Below, piece after piece: positions 50,730 to 59,822 of a stretch of 64,000 bases of DNA. The position numbers and the translations under genes are program-made. Under the pieces are notes generated by a model that saw nothing but the letters and a program-made list of their open reading frames with translations, did no database searches and was not told the origin of the DNA. Origin of the DNA: Dyadobacter fermentans DSM 18053 (GTDB lineage Bacteria; Bacteroidota; Bacteroidia; Cytophagales; Spirosomataceae); assembly GCF_000023125.1 (NCBI RefSeq), contig NC_013037.1, positions 1,922,001 to 1,986,000 on the forward strand, given 5' to 3'. Within the stretch, counting starts at the first letter, position 1. Every line of letters begins with the position of its first letter.

Positions 50730-53072
50730 CTATTTCATGCCTGATTCAACCATATAGTAGCTCGTTCCATTTTTCTGGACAACCACCATATCGCGTGGGA
50801 AGATGAGTTTGGAGGTGTTTACATTGGTTTTCCAAAGCTGGTTGCCGGTGGCAATGTCGAATGCCACCGCTTCGCCATCCCAGGTCACAACCTTGTTGCC
50901 TGCCGCCAGAACGCTTTCGGCCACTGTGGTGGCGAGCTTTTTCTCCCACACCAGTTTTCCATTGGTAATGTCAATCACATGGATGAAGCGGTTGCCGCCA
51001 AATGCGCTGGTTCGCTCCATGACCGTCATGGCCGCATATTTGCCTGAGACGCTCCATGCCCTCGTATAGATTTCTCCCACCGCCGGCGTGTATTGCCACA
51101 ACCGGGTACCCGTTGCTTTATCGAGCCCTTTGAGGGCCTTGCCGGCAACGTCGTGCCCTACCACCACATTGTTGCTGATCACGGAGCTGGACAGGAATTC
51201 GCGCGAGCGCCACATCTCCTTCGGTGCGGGTTTCAGTGCGAATGATTTCAGGTCTCTCGCGCCGGTAGCCATCACCAGCTGGTTATCGTCCCAGAACGGG
51301 TTACCGGAGTAGGATTCGCCCTGGTTATCGAATTCGGTGATCGATTTGCCGTTTCTCGGATCGCTCACGATGTAACCCGTGTATTTAGAATTCCTTCCCC
51401 AGGTTACGAAAAACAGCTTATTGTCTTTGGTTACGCTCAATCCGCCGTGGAAGCTCGTATTGGCATCATTCGCGAACTCGGCCGCGTCCAGCGACCACAG
51501 TTTCAGGCCCGACTGGACGTCAATCGCAGTGAGGCGATACTCACCGATCATGAACACTGTTCCGCCGATTGCCACCGGTTGGGAATAAAATGAGGTGTGG
51601 TACCGGGGATCGGAATACATCCACTTCGTTTTCCCGGTGACGGCATCAACACCCACAAGGCGATGTTCGCCGAAAACATACATGCCATTGGCATAAACGC
51701 TTCCCTTATCGTTCGAAGATCCATCCTTGGGCGAGGTCCATAGTACCGTTCCATTATCGACGTCGACCGAGAATGCCTGGCGTCCGTCGTTGAAAAACAA
51801 CGTATTCTGGGCCAGTGAGCCGACGGGGTTACTGGTGTTTTTGAGCACCACGTGGGCGGTATCGCCATAAACCGTTCCCGAAACGGTTTCGGCATAGGCA
51901 CGGTACCAGAGCGTATCGCCCGCGAGGCGTTGCGAATAGGTAAAGTTGTAGGGCACCATCGAGATCCCTTCAATGCGCACGCTCGATTTCACTTCGGGCA
52001 GACTTCTAGTACTGGCAATGCAAAATCCGACGCCAAGGATCGGCGCGTCGCCGCGGTCGGTAACGCGGGCAGAGAACACCACTTCGCCGTCCTCTTCCAG
52101 GTTCGCCCCCACGGTTTCGACCTTCGGTGGTGCCACAATGGATTTGTCATCGACGATCATAATATACGCTTCCCTGATCACTTCTTCGACCAGCTCGTAC
52201 GACAGCCAGATATACCCGCGGTTAGCCCAGTTTTTCCCCCAGGAATTCTGAACTTTGAATGCTTTGCGGCTATCGTCGTATCCAACAACAACCATGGCGT
52301 GCGCACTTTTGGCGCCGGTATTTTCTTTCCACACAAATTCGTTTTGCGGGTCTTTGTGCGTAAGTTCAAGGAAGCTGTTATCGAGGTAGGCACTGATGAT
52401 AACAGGGTAATCGTAGTAAATGAATTTCTTAAAAACGCTCTCCGAAATATTGATTCTACCCCAATCTTTAATCTTAAAATTGCCCGCTTTTTGCGTTTGC
52501 TCGTTGGTTGGCTTGGTGAGAAAATCGGTGTCTTTATAGGGCATATCCTGCCAGGAACACACGCCTGTGTTCTTCATCAGGTCCAGCGCATTGTAGGTAA
52601 ATGAGCCTTTATCGTTGCCTCCGTTGATCTGATTGTACACAAATGCCGGGCTGAATACGCGGGCATTGTCGCGGTTGCCGTCGCTGCCCACGTAGCTCGC
52701 GCCTGTCAGGCGGGAATGGAGGTAGCTTCTCGCGGCAAATGCCGTTGCCCATGCCGTGCAGGAGTTTTGGTTTCCCTGACTGGCCACGGGCGGCATTTTG
52801 GCCGTCAAATCGTACGTTGGGGTGAGCGTCGGGTCCTTCATGGTGCGGCCGTTGGCCATGACCGGCTCGGCGATCAGAGGCAATTTCTCATATTCTTCCG
52901 CCGGGACCAATTCCACGCCGAACCCGACCGTTTTGCCGGGAATCACGACTTCCGGTTCGGGCTCGGGTGCAGGCTGCGTGGGAACGACGTCCTTTTTACA
53001 GGCAATGACAGTGAGAAACACCAGAAGCATTGTAAAAATCTTCCGGAGCGGTTTCAGTAAGCGTGATTTCAT
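50730..53072 (-). CDS. Papain-like (C1A) cysteine peptidase fused to a PQQ-type beta-propeller, lipoprotein
   Basis: The 780-residue protein has a lipoprotein signal (IFTMLLVFLTVIAC) and a Pro/Glu-rich linker. A C1A peptidase domain follows (about 75-310) with Cys105 (NQNSCTAWATAF), His258 (SAHAMVVVGYDD) and Asn276 (VQNSWGKNWANRGYIWLSY). A fibronectin-like segment (about 325-425) leads to a C-terminal propeller with repeated W-docking-like motifs (NGTVLWTSPKDG, TGKTKWMYSDP, SGLKLWSLDA, NGKLVWEKKLA, TGNQLWKTN). The full triad is present, so it should be an active extracellular peptidase with a propeller for targeting or binding. The start at 53072 gives the signal peptide; the frame is open to 53201. 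Confidence 0.9.
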   Translation of the reverse strand: MKSRLLKPLRKIFTMLLVFLTVIACKKDVVPTQPAPEPEPEVVIPGKTVGFGVELVPAEEYEKLPLIAEPVMANGRTMKDPTLTPTYDLTAKMPPVASQGNQNSCTAWATAFAARSYLHSRLTGASYVGSDGNRDNARVFSPAFVYNQINGGNDKGSFTYNALDLMKNTGVCSWQDMPYKDTDFLTKPTNEQTQKAGNFKIKDWGRINISESVFKKFIYYDYPVIISAYLDNSFLELTHKDPQNEFVWKENTGAKSAHAMVVVGYDDSRKAFKVQNSWGKNWANRGYIWLSYELVEEVIREAYIMIVDDKSIVAPPKVETVGANLEEDGEVVFSARVTDRGDAPILGVGFCIASTRSLPEVKSSVRIEGISMVPYNFTYSQRLAGDTLWYRAYAETVSGTVYGDTAHVVLKNTSNPVGSLAQNTLFFNDGRQAFSVDVDNGTVLWTSPKDGSSNDKGSVYANGMYVFGEHRLVGVDAVTGKTKWMYSDPRYHTSFYSQPVAIGGTVFMIGEYRLTAIDVQSGLKLWSLDAAEFANDANTSFHGGLSVTKDNKLFFVTWGRNSKYTGYIVSDPRNGKSITEFDNQGESYSGNPFWDDNQLVMATGARDLKSFALKPAPKEMWRSREFLSSSVISNNVVVGHDVAGKALKGLDKATGTRLWQYTPAVGEIYTRAWSVSGKYAAMTVMERTSAFGGNRFIHVIDITNGKLVWEKKLATTVAESVLAAGNKVVTWDGEAVAFDIATGNQLWKTNVNTSKLIFPRDMVVVQKNGTSYYMVESGMK

Positions 53073-53313
53073 CGAGAACTGATAGAGGATGTTATTACGA
53101 AAATCTTCGGCCGAACGCGGAGCGGCTTTGTATTTCAAAACTGCGACAAATAAAAATGTATCCGCGCGGCTACCGGATGAAACCCGATTCATTTCTTGCA
53201 AAGCGGCAGCTTTTCTTTACAAAAACTGGTACAACTAATTCCATTAAAAAACTTCTTTATATTGTTTCGCCAATGCGGCGAATTACATTGAAAAAACCCT
53301 CCCATCGTTTCCT

Positions 53314-55116
53314 ATGCAGCTTCCCATTTTCCGGCTTTTGATTTTGGTCACGTTCTGTTTTCCGGCATTCGGACAATCCCTTTTTCCGGAACTGAACCTC
53401 GATCCGGATAATATCAAAAAAGCGCAGGCGATGGAATCGGAAGCGATGGCTCAAAACGACTCGGTTTTACTGGGAAAGGCGTGGTTTTTGTTTGGTAATA
53501 CCTATAAAAAGGCAGGAAACTTCTCGCGGGGAAATGAATATTTTTTGAAGGTGATCCGCATTCTCAAAGGCAAAGATTCAAAAGAGCTGGCAATGGCCTA
53601 TCTGACATTAAATGAGGGAATTCATGTCAATGGCAGGTCACGCGTGGACTATGAAAATGCCTGTATAGCGCTCGATATATTCAGCCGGATGGAAGATAAC
53701 AGCGGCATCGCATTGGCCTACAATTACATTACCAGCTTTTATAAAAGAATATGGATTTGGGACAAGCAGGAGCTGAAAAAAACCGCTGCGATCCCGGAAA
53801 GAAGCGACACAATCCGCCATTGCATTGATGCGATCGCATTCCACGCGAGTGTGGCCAAGGACACTACCATGATGGCCGAAGCGCATTTGCAGCTGGCGGA
53901 TCTTTACCGGCATTTCAATGACAAGCGGGCCATTACCGAGCTCGACGACGCCTATCTTTTGTTTCTGGCAAAAGGCGACAACAATGCGGTCGTTCACACG
54001 ATTTGCCACATGGCCTCGGCATTCCTGAAATTCCGTGATATGCCGAATGCGATCAAAAGCGTGGATAAGGCCGAGAAACTGATGTCGCAAAAGCAAATCG
54101 CCGATTACTGGACCAGCACGCATCTCATTGAGGCCCAGGTCGATGTGTTCGTGGCAGCCAAATTATGGAAAAGGGCTTTTGAGGCAGCGTCAACACTGAA
54201 CCATCTATACGCGCAGAGGCGCTCCGGCGATCGCGATAACGCCATCCAGTCGTTTTATTTAAAGGAAGAGGCCGAAAAAAAGGAAGCGGAAATCCAGGCC
54301 CAGCGAGCGGAGCTGGAAGCGGCCCGGGCCGAGCGGAATTTTACACTGGCCATGGGCGCGCTGCTGCTGCTCGCCATCATTACTTCGCTGGTATTCTATT
54401 TTTTATACAAAAAGAACAGGCAGATCAGCGCAAAAAACCAGGACCTGGTGCGTGAGCAAAACCACAGGGTCAAAAACAACCTGCAAGTGATCGCCAGCTT
54501 GCTTAGTCTGCAATCGGATCAACTGGACGATACCCCGGCGCGTCGTTTGATCGACGAAACGCTTCTCCGGATCGAATCGATGGCCATTTTGCACCGGCGG
54601 CTTTACGATGGCGAGCAGCTGGCGCAGGTGGACCTCGCCGATTTCATCCCCGAAATCGTCCGTGGCGTGCTCGAAACGCTGGGTGTAAAACAGGTAAGCC
54701 TCGACTACCAGCTCGCAAGCGTGCTGCTCGGCGCCGATAAAGCGACGCCCGTGGGGCTGATCGTGAACGAGCTTACGACCAATGCCTGCAAATATGCCTT
54801 CGGTCGGACACCCAACCCGCGCTTTCGCATTGAATGCTTTGAGCATAATCGGGTAATCCGGCTCGTGGTGACCGACAATGGACCGGGAATGGAAGGGGTT
54901 AACCTGTCGGTTCCGCTGAAATCGCTGCTCAAAAGCCACTCCTCCACCTTCGGGATCGCGCTCATCCAGTCGCAGATCCTCCAACTGAACGGCAAGGGCC
55001 AGTTTACCGGCGCCACGCCGCCCGACACGGGCGTGAGTTTCCAGCTGGAATTCGCACGTGCATGGCCTGCCCCGGGAAGCCTTGTTACTTCGGCTGTTTC
55101 GTTTTCAAAATCGTAA
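53314..55116 (+). CDS. HisKA_2-type sensor histidine kinase with TPR-like periplasmic domain
   Basis: The 600-residue protein has a signal peptide (IFRLLILVTFCFPAFGQ), helical TPR-like repeats (about 30-310), a coiled-coil Glu/Lys/Ala-rich stretch (EEAEKKEAEIQAQRAELEAA), a membrane helix (LAMGALLLLAIITSLVFYFLY), a HisKA_2 domain with His384 in EQNHRVKNNLQVIASLLSLQ and an ATPase domain (LIVNELTTNACKYAF, VTDNGPGMEG). Its 3' end overlaps the LytTR regulator gene on the other strand by 32 bp. Kinases of this type often pair with LytTR regulators, so the two genes are likely partners. Confidence 0.92.
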   Translation: MQLPIFRLLILVTFCFPAFGQSLFPELNLDPDNIKKAQAMESEAMAQNDSVLLGKAWFLFGNTYKKAGNFSRGNEYFLKVIRILKGKDSKELAMAYLTLNEGIHVNGRSRVDYENACIALDIFSRMEDNSGIALAYNYITSFYKRIWIWDKQELKKTAAIPERSDTIRHCIDAIAFHASVAKDTTMMAEAHLQLADLYRHFNDKRAITELDDAYLLFLAKGDNNAVVHTICHMASAFLKFRDMPNAIKSVDKAEKLMSQKQIADYWTSTHLIEAQVDVFVAAKLWKRAFEAASTLNHLYAQRRSGDRDNAIQSFYLKEEAEKKEAEIQAQRAELEAARAERNFTLAMGALLLLAIITSLVFYFLYKKNRQISAKNQDLVREQNHRVKNNLQVIASLLSLQSDQLDDTPARRLIDETLLRIESMAILHRRLYDGEQLAQVDLADFIPEIVRGVLETLGVKQVSLDYQLASVLLGADKATPVGLIVNELTTNACKYAFGRTPNPRFRIECFEHNRVIRLVVTDNGPGMEGVNLSVPLKSLLKSHSSTFGIALIQSQILQLNGKGQFTGATPPDTGVSFQLEFARAWPAPGSLVTSAVSFSKS

Positions 55117-55816
55117 ACTTATTCAGCAGCTCCTTGCGGGCGCCGTCGGGCAGGGAAATTTTCGTAATGCCGTCACGCAGCAGAAGTTCGCCTTCCTTCA
55201 CGCGCTTGATGTACTGGATATTGACCACAAACGAGCGCGAGAGCCGGAAAAAATTGGCTCCACGGAAATACAGCCCGGTTTGCCCGAGGCCGGAACTGAC
55301 GAGATACGTAGTGCCATCGGCCAAAACCACCTCCGTATAAGCGCCGGCGGCTTTCAGATAGGCCACCTCATCGAGGTCCACGAGTTCCAGTCCGCCATTG
55401 GTCGGCAGCATCAGGTGCCGCTCCGGATCGTGATCCGCCGCTTTGAAATTGTGATAAGCCAATTCGACATTGAAAATCACATCGCTGATCCTGAATGGCT
55501 TCAAAAGATAGGCTGCCGGACGGGTCAGCTGTGCTTTCCTGAACTGCTCCTCTTCGGAATTCGCGGTAAGGTAAATGATGGGAATGGGCCGCAATTCGGT
55601 CAAATACTGGGCGATTTCGATCCCCGACGCATCCGAGCCTTCCAGGATGATGTCGATCAGCGCGAGGTCCGGGAGCGTTTGCACCACGGCCTGTCGCACC
55701 TCCTCCATATTCCGGGCGATCGCGGTGACGACGTAGCCGTTTTTTTCAAGTGAATTTCTCAGGTCCAGGGCGGTCAGGACGATATCCTCAACAATCAGTA
55801 TTCGTAACGGGGGCAT
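55085..55816 (-). CDS. LytTR-family response regulator
   Basis: The 243-residue protein has a receiver domain (ILIVEDIVLTALDLRNSLEK, phospho-Asp55 in LALIDIILEG, the conserved Lys in YLLKPF) and a C-terminal LytTR DNA-binding domain (about 140-240: LEVAYLKAAGAYTEVVL-like, RSFVVNIQYIKRV). It overlaps the 3' end of the HisKA_2 kinase gene and runs against it. The pair probably forms one two-component system whose target genes are not obvious; the lipoprotein gene at 56105 is a candidate. Confidence 0.93.
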   Translation of the reverse strand: MPPLRILIVEDIVLTALDLRNSLEKNGYVVTAIARNMEEVRQAVVQTLPDLALIDIILEGSDASGIEIAQYLTELRPIPIIYLTANSEEEQFRKAQLTRPAAYLLKPFRISDVIFNVELAYHNFKAADHDPERHLMLPTNGGLELVDLDEVAYLKAAGAYTEVVLADGTTYLVSSGLGQTGLYFRGANFFRLSRSFVVNIQYIKRVKEGELLLRDGITKISLPDGARKELLNKFTILKTKQPK

Positions 55817-56104
55817 TTACGTTTCAATTGAATTTGACAAGGTTTACGTGCAGCCCGATCCTATCGAACTAGCTGTACAGCGAAAATAAGCATTTATTGC
55901 CAGACCGACTTTTGGAAAACAGACTTTCCGAAGGTTCTTCGTTTGAAAAAAATGCCGTTTCGTCAGAAATAACTCCGGTTTCATAGGTTGTAACTTGTAG
56001 GAAACCTGCATTGAAAGCTATTTCATGTTTGTATTGTCAAAAGCTATAACTGTCGGCGACAAGACCATCTCTATCAAACCTCCTTGCTATTATTCCCGTC
56101 TCTT

Positions 56105-56959
56105 ATGAAATACACTTTCCTTTTCCGGACATTATTGGTTGTGTCAATCCTGGCCTTCTGGGCCTGCGGCGATAAAGATGAAGATAAGGGCAAAGATCCT
56201 GGCCCCGATATTGCTTCCCTGCCTCAGTTCGATACCAGTAATCCTGCCAGCCAGTCGTATGTGAAAGAGGTGGTTCCGCCGGGCGGCTCCTCGGGCGGGA
56301 GCAGCACCGCGCAGGTGGTGAGCACACTCACCGGCAAAGCAGGCCTCTGCGCCGATGCCCACGGACACGTGTGGAGCACCGCCCAGCAGCAGCCGACGCT
56401 CACGGATTCGGAAGGTAAATCGACGCTGGGAAAATACTGCGGTGATACGCTGCTGGTGTTCGAAAGCAGGCTATCCGGGCTGGTACCGGGCAAAACGTAT
56501 TTTGTACGGCCCTATGCCACCTATGCCCAGCAGACGGTGTATGGCAAGGCATTCACCGTTACCCTGGACGTGAAAGCACCCGTTTTTCCACCCCGGATAT
56601 TGCTAAATGCCATTCCCGAAATCACCGCGAATCAAATAAAAATCGGGGTGTATATAGAAGGAAACGGCGGCGGCGATATTCAGCAGCACGGATTTGCGTA
56701 CCTCGAAGGAACCACCAACGACTTGCAATCGACGCCGGAGTTTACGCCGGAAGACATGAAATTTCTCTTTGCAGAATCATCTCCGGACTACCCGGCCCTG
56801 AAATTCGGGCCTTACACCGGCTCCCTTCCGGGCCCGATCAGCGGTACCCTCACCGGCCTGAAACCGAACACGAATTACAAGGTATGGGCATTCGCGTCCA
56901 ACGCCGGAGGCATTTCATTCACCCAGTCGCCATTCTTATTCAAGACATTGGAGCGGTGA
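56105..56959 (+). CDS. Hypothetical lipoprotein with fibronectin-type segments
   Basis: The 284-residue protein has a lipoprotein signal (TLLVVSILAFWAC) followed by an Asp/Lys-rich linker (GDKDEDKGKDPGPD). It contains two fibronectin-III-like units: one around YFVRPYATYAQQTVYGKAF and one near the end (GLKPNTNYKVWAFASNAGG), typical of Bacteroidota surface lipoproteins. No catalytic residues are recognised. The ATG at 56105 gives the signal; the frame is open seven codons upstream. The preceding 288 bp (55817-56104) hold no gene that I can see, only a likely promoter region. It converges with the acyltransferase gene with 8 bp between stops. Confidence 0.75.
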   Translation: MKYTFLFRTLLVVSILAFWACGDKDEDKGKDPGPDIASLPQFDTSNPASQSYVKEVVPPGGSSGGSSTAQVVSTLTGKAGLCADAHGHVWSTAQQQPTLTDSEGKSTLGKYCGDTLLVFESRLSGLVPGKTYFVRPYATYAQQTVYGKAFTVTLDVKAPVFPPRILLNAIPEITANQIKIGVYIEGNGGGDIQQHGFAYLEGTTNDLQSTPEFTPEDMKFLFAESSPDYPALKFGPYTGSLPGPISGTLTGLKPNTNYKVWAFASNAGGISFTQSPFLFKTLER

Positions 56960-56967
56960 AAGTTGCT

Positions 56968-58101
56968 TTACGGCCTGCGGCCCGCCAAACGCTTGCTCAA
57001 AAACCTGCGCAAGGGCTCGTCGTACAGTTTCAGGCACATGTAAGCGAGCACTACCGATCCCACTACGAGTGCCAGCGCCCCGGGAAGCGATTGCCCGAAT
57101 GTGAGGTTCTCGTTTTTGACCCACGCATAATACCAATAGATGAACGGGTAATGCACCATATAAAGCGGGTAAGAAATATCGCCGAGAAACCGGCATATCC
57201 GCGTCGTGGTTTCACCTGTAACCTGCGCCGAGGCGCCTATCCGGACCAGCAATGGAAAGATGACGATGACGCAAACCGAATCGTACAGACCGTTTAACCA
57301 CAACTGGTCGCTGCCGCCGACCCGCGGGATAGCCGACAGGACCACAACGGCCGCGCTGCCTGGCCAGAATGCGCTCTTCACCGGAAGGGGTTTGAAAACG
57401 CGCGAGAGCAGGAGGCCTGCGGGAAAAGAGAATAACAAACGTAAAAATCCGCCGAGCGTGTTTTCGGGAGTGAGGGAAAATCCTACGCAAATGTCGCCGT
57501 AGGGCCCCCAGACGGCAAATGCAGCCAGGCCCGCACCAGCGATTGCGACGAGCCAGGCCAGCGCCCGGGTGCCGAGCTTCCGCAGATAGAAGGCATAGAG
57601 GATACTGCCGATGTATTCGTAAAACAGCGACCAGCTCGGGCCATTCAGCGGGTACATCTCCCCTACCCCGCGGATTTCGAGTCCCGGCGTGGCCGGTATG
57701 AGGAATGCGTTGATCACCGTGGCAACGACCAGGCTGCCGGCCGATACTTTGGACACGTCCCAGGCGGCGCAGCCCTGCAAATAAAACACCGCCGCACCGA
57801 TGAGCGCACCCATCACCACCATCGGGTGCAGGCGTATAAGCCGGCGTTTGAGGAAGTCGCGGATGGTGATCTTATCCCAGCGGTCGTCGTACGCATAGCC
57901 GACCACGAAGCCCGAGAGGATGAAGAAAAAATCGACCGCCAGATAACCGTGGTTGATTTTTTGGTCCAGATGGCTGGTCGCGAATGCTTCGAACACATGG
58001 AAACAGATCACCGTTAGTGCCGCTACGCCGCGCAGGCCGTCCAGTATAGGGTAATGCGGTTTGGAGACGAGTGCATTCGAAGGAATTCCTTTTGTGGGCA
58101 T
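56968..58101 (-). CDS. Acyltransferase-3 (OafA/YrhL-like) membrane protein
   Basis: The 377-residue protein has about ten membrane helices and the family signatures LDGLRGVAALTVICFHVFE (with the conserved His) and LAVDFFFILSGFVVGYAY, followed by RRLIRLHPMVVMG. Members transfer acetyl or other acyl groups onto surface sugars or lipids. It diverges from the ACP-P450-MBOAT-SGNH set across a 238-bp gap, so a linked role in surface acylation is possible but not shown. Confidence 0.92.
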   Translation of the reverse strand: MPTKGIPSNALVSKPHYPILDGLRGVAALTVICFHVFEAFATSHLDQKINHGYLAVDFFFILSGFVVGYAYDDRWDKITIRDFLKRRLIRLHPMVVMGALIGAAVFYLQGCAAWDVSKVSAGSLVVATVINAFLIPATPGLEIRGVGEMYPLNGPSWSLFYEYIGSILYAFYLRKLGTRALAWLVAIAGAGLAAFAVWGPYGDICVGFSLTPENTLGGFLRLLFSFPAGLLLSRVFKPLPVKSAFWPGSAAVVVLSAIPRVGGSDQLWLNGLYDSVCVIVIFPLLVRIGASAQVTGETTTRICRFLGDISYPLYMVHYPFIYWYYAWVKNENLTFGQSLPGALALVVGSVVLAYMCLKLYDEPLRRFLSKRLAGRRP

Positions 58102-58292
58102 ATTAAAGATAAAGGGGTAAACAAAAGCTATACTTGCGTATGGCTGCGGGGGGGCAAAATTAGCCTTTAATGCATGCTAATCCTAGCCCCGACGGCCCGC
58201 AAACGGTTCCGGGCCCATAAAGTTTCACCGGTTACTAACATTATTCGCGTCAAAAGCACATTATTCGCCGTAACGGCTTTTTTACAAAAAAC

Positions 58293-58321
58293 TTTGATAC
58301 TATCTTCCGAAATTATACTTG
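58293..58321 (+). promoter_or_regulatory. Probable promoter of the ACP-P450-MBOAT-SGNH set
   Basis: A TTTG box at 58293-58296 and TATACTTG at 58314-58321 (one mismatch to TAnnTTTG) are separated by 17 bases, and the ATG of the ACP gene follows 18 bp later. Confidence 0.45.
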
Positions 58322-58339
58322 CCACATTAAAACACCCTC

Positions 58340-58588
58340 ATGCCCAAGACTTTTAGTGAGATTTCTGAATGGATCGCCGCGAAGATTTCAAAACACGCCG
58401 AAATTGATCCTTCCCAGGTTGCCATCGATGCCGACATCGTTCATTTCCGCCTCGATTCGCTCATTCTCGTCAACATCACCACCGAGCTCGAAGAATACGT
58501 CGGGATGGAATTAAGTCCCTCCATTTTCTGGGAAATGCGCACCATCGCCGCTACCAGCCAATGGATTGCTGAAAATCAGGAAGTATAA
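58340..58588 (+). CDS. Acyl carrier protein, pathway-specific
   Basis: The 82-residue protein is a PP-binding carrier domain: four-helix pattern with phosphopantetheine attachment at Ser40 in RLDSLILVN. It is not the housekeeping fatty-acid ACP, which has a DSLD motif and fab neighbours. It is the first gene of a plus-strand set, 21 bp before a cytochrome P450. It probably carries an acyl or aminoacyl group that the P450 modifies and the MBOAT protein exports. No adenylation or phosphopantetheinyl transferase gene is in the window, so the loading enzyme must be elsewhere. Confidence 0.88.
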   Translation: MPKTFSEISEWIAAKISKHAEIDPSQVAIDADIVHFRLDSLILVNITTELEEYVGMELSPSIFWEMRTIAATSQWIAENQEV

Positions 58589-58609
58589 AGCCTCATTTCC
58601 GTTTCGATT

Positions 58610-59818
58610 ATGCAAACCCCGCTCATGTCCGCCACCTCGATCTGGTCAGCCAAAAAAGAGGTCAATCAAAACTATACCGAGCTCATTGCCGACGTGCGAA
58701 AGTCGGACCCTCTGCATATTAATATGTTCGGCGACCTGGTGGCGATGGATTACGCGAACGTGAAAAAGATCCTGGCCGATTCGGACAATTTCAAAAACTT
58801 CGATTTTACGGAAAGATTCAAGGTCGTATCCGCGCTGTCGGACAACGACCCCGGCCTGCTGGAATTCGGCGAGAGCCTCCGGTATTGGCTGCTCTTTATG
58901 AATGGTGAAAAACATGCCGAGCACCGGCGCTTTGTGAACCAGAAGTTTTATCAGGCCAACTACGAACAAATCACACTCGACGCTATTACGGAAGTCATAG
59001 CCGCGCTCGACGGCCAGGAAGAAGCCGACCTCGTAGAAATGGCGCGGCAGTTCAGCTTCCTCATTATCAGCAAGATCATCGATCTCGACAAAGCGGATTT
59101 CGACTTCATCCAGAAGTTTTCCTACGTGATTACCTTCATATTCGAAAAGACCTTGTCGGTGACCGAACTGCTGGAATGTGCCTCCATGTCGCGCACTTTC
59201 CATAGCTATCTTTCCGAAACATTCAGCCGTCACGAACGCGAGGCCACCAACAGCCTCCTGCTCGAAATGCGCGAGGTAATGGGAAGTGCAAGGGCCCCGC
59301 AGCTGATCGGCACCTGGGAATTCCTCGTCAATGCGGCTACGGAAACCACCACGCTGCTGCTCACCAAAAGCATTGCCGCGCTGATCGAAAACCGCGACAA
59401 GGTGATCAACTGGAACGCACATAACGAATGCGCCATCGCCGTGGAGGAGCTGATCCGCTACGTGAGTCCGGTGAACTGGATACCCCGGCAGGTGGCCGCC
59501 GAAATGGAATTTGAAGGCCTGCAACTGCGAAAAGGACAAACCGTGCTGCTGGGCCTGGCCTCCGCCAACCGCGACCCGGCCGTGTTCCAGAACCCCGATA
59601 CGTTTACGCCCACCCGCAAGCCTAACCCGCATATCGGTTTCGGTTTTGGCATGCATCATTGCCTCGGCGCAAGGCTCTCGCGGTTCGAATTGCAGAAATT
59701 CCTGCCGCGTTTCATGGCTGCGTTCCCAGACATCCGTTTGCACCCGACCAAAGCGCCGCAATGGGATTCCAAGATCTTTTTCAGAGGCTTTAAAACATTA
59801 CCCGTGCTGTTAAAATAG
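58610..59818 (+). CDS. Bacterial cytochrome P450
   Basis: The 402-residue protein has the P450 signatures: I-helix NAATETTTLL (oxygen-binding region), K-helix EELIRYVSP (ExxR), and the heme-binding loop FGFGMHHCLGARLSRFE with Cys351 as iron ligand. No membrane anchor is present, so it is a soluble class that needs ferredoxin-type partners from elsewhere. Location between an ACP gene and an MBOAT gene (4 bp spacing to the latter) suggests it hydroxylates or desaturates an ACP-bound acyl chain, as known for P450BioI and some NRPS-linked P450s. An in-frame start at 58625 (MSATSIW) is also possible. Confidence 0.93.
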   Translation: MQTPLMSATSIWSAKKEVNQNYTELIADVRKSDPLHINMFGDLVAMDYANVKKILADSDNFKNFDFTERFKVVSALSDNDPGLLEFGESLRYWLLFMNGEKHAEHRRFVNQKFYQANYEQITLDAITEVIAALDGQEEADLVEMARQFSFLIISKIIDLDKADFDFIQKFSYVITFIFEKTLSVTELLECASMSRTFHSYLSETFSRHEREATNSLLLEMREVMGSARAPQLIGTWEFLVNAATETTTLLLTKSIAALIENRDKVINWNAHNECAIAVEELIRYVSPVNWIPRQVAAEMEFEGLQLRKGQTVLLGLASANRDPAVFQNPDTFTPTRKPNPHIGFGFGMHHCLGARLSRFELQKFLPRFMAAFPDIRLHPTKAPQWDSKIFFRGFKTLPVLLK

Positions 59819-59822
59819 GCGC

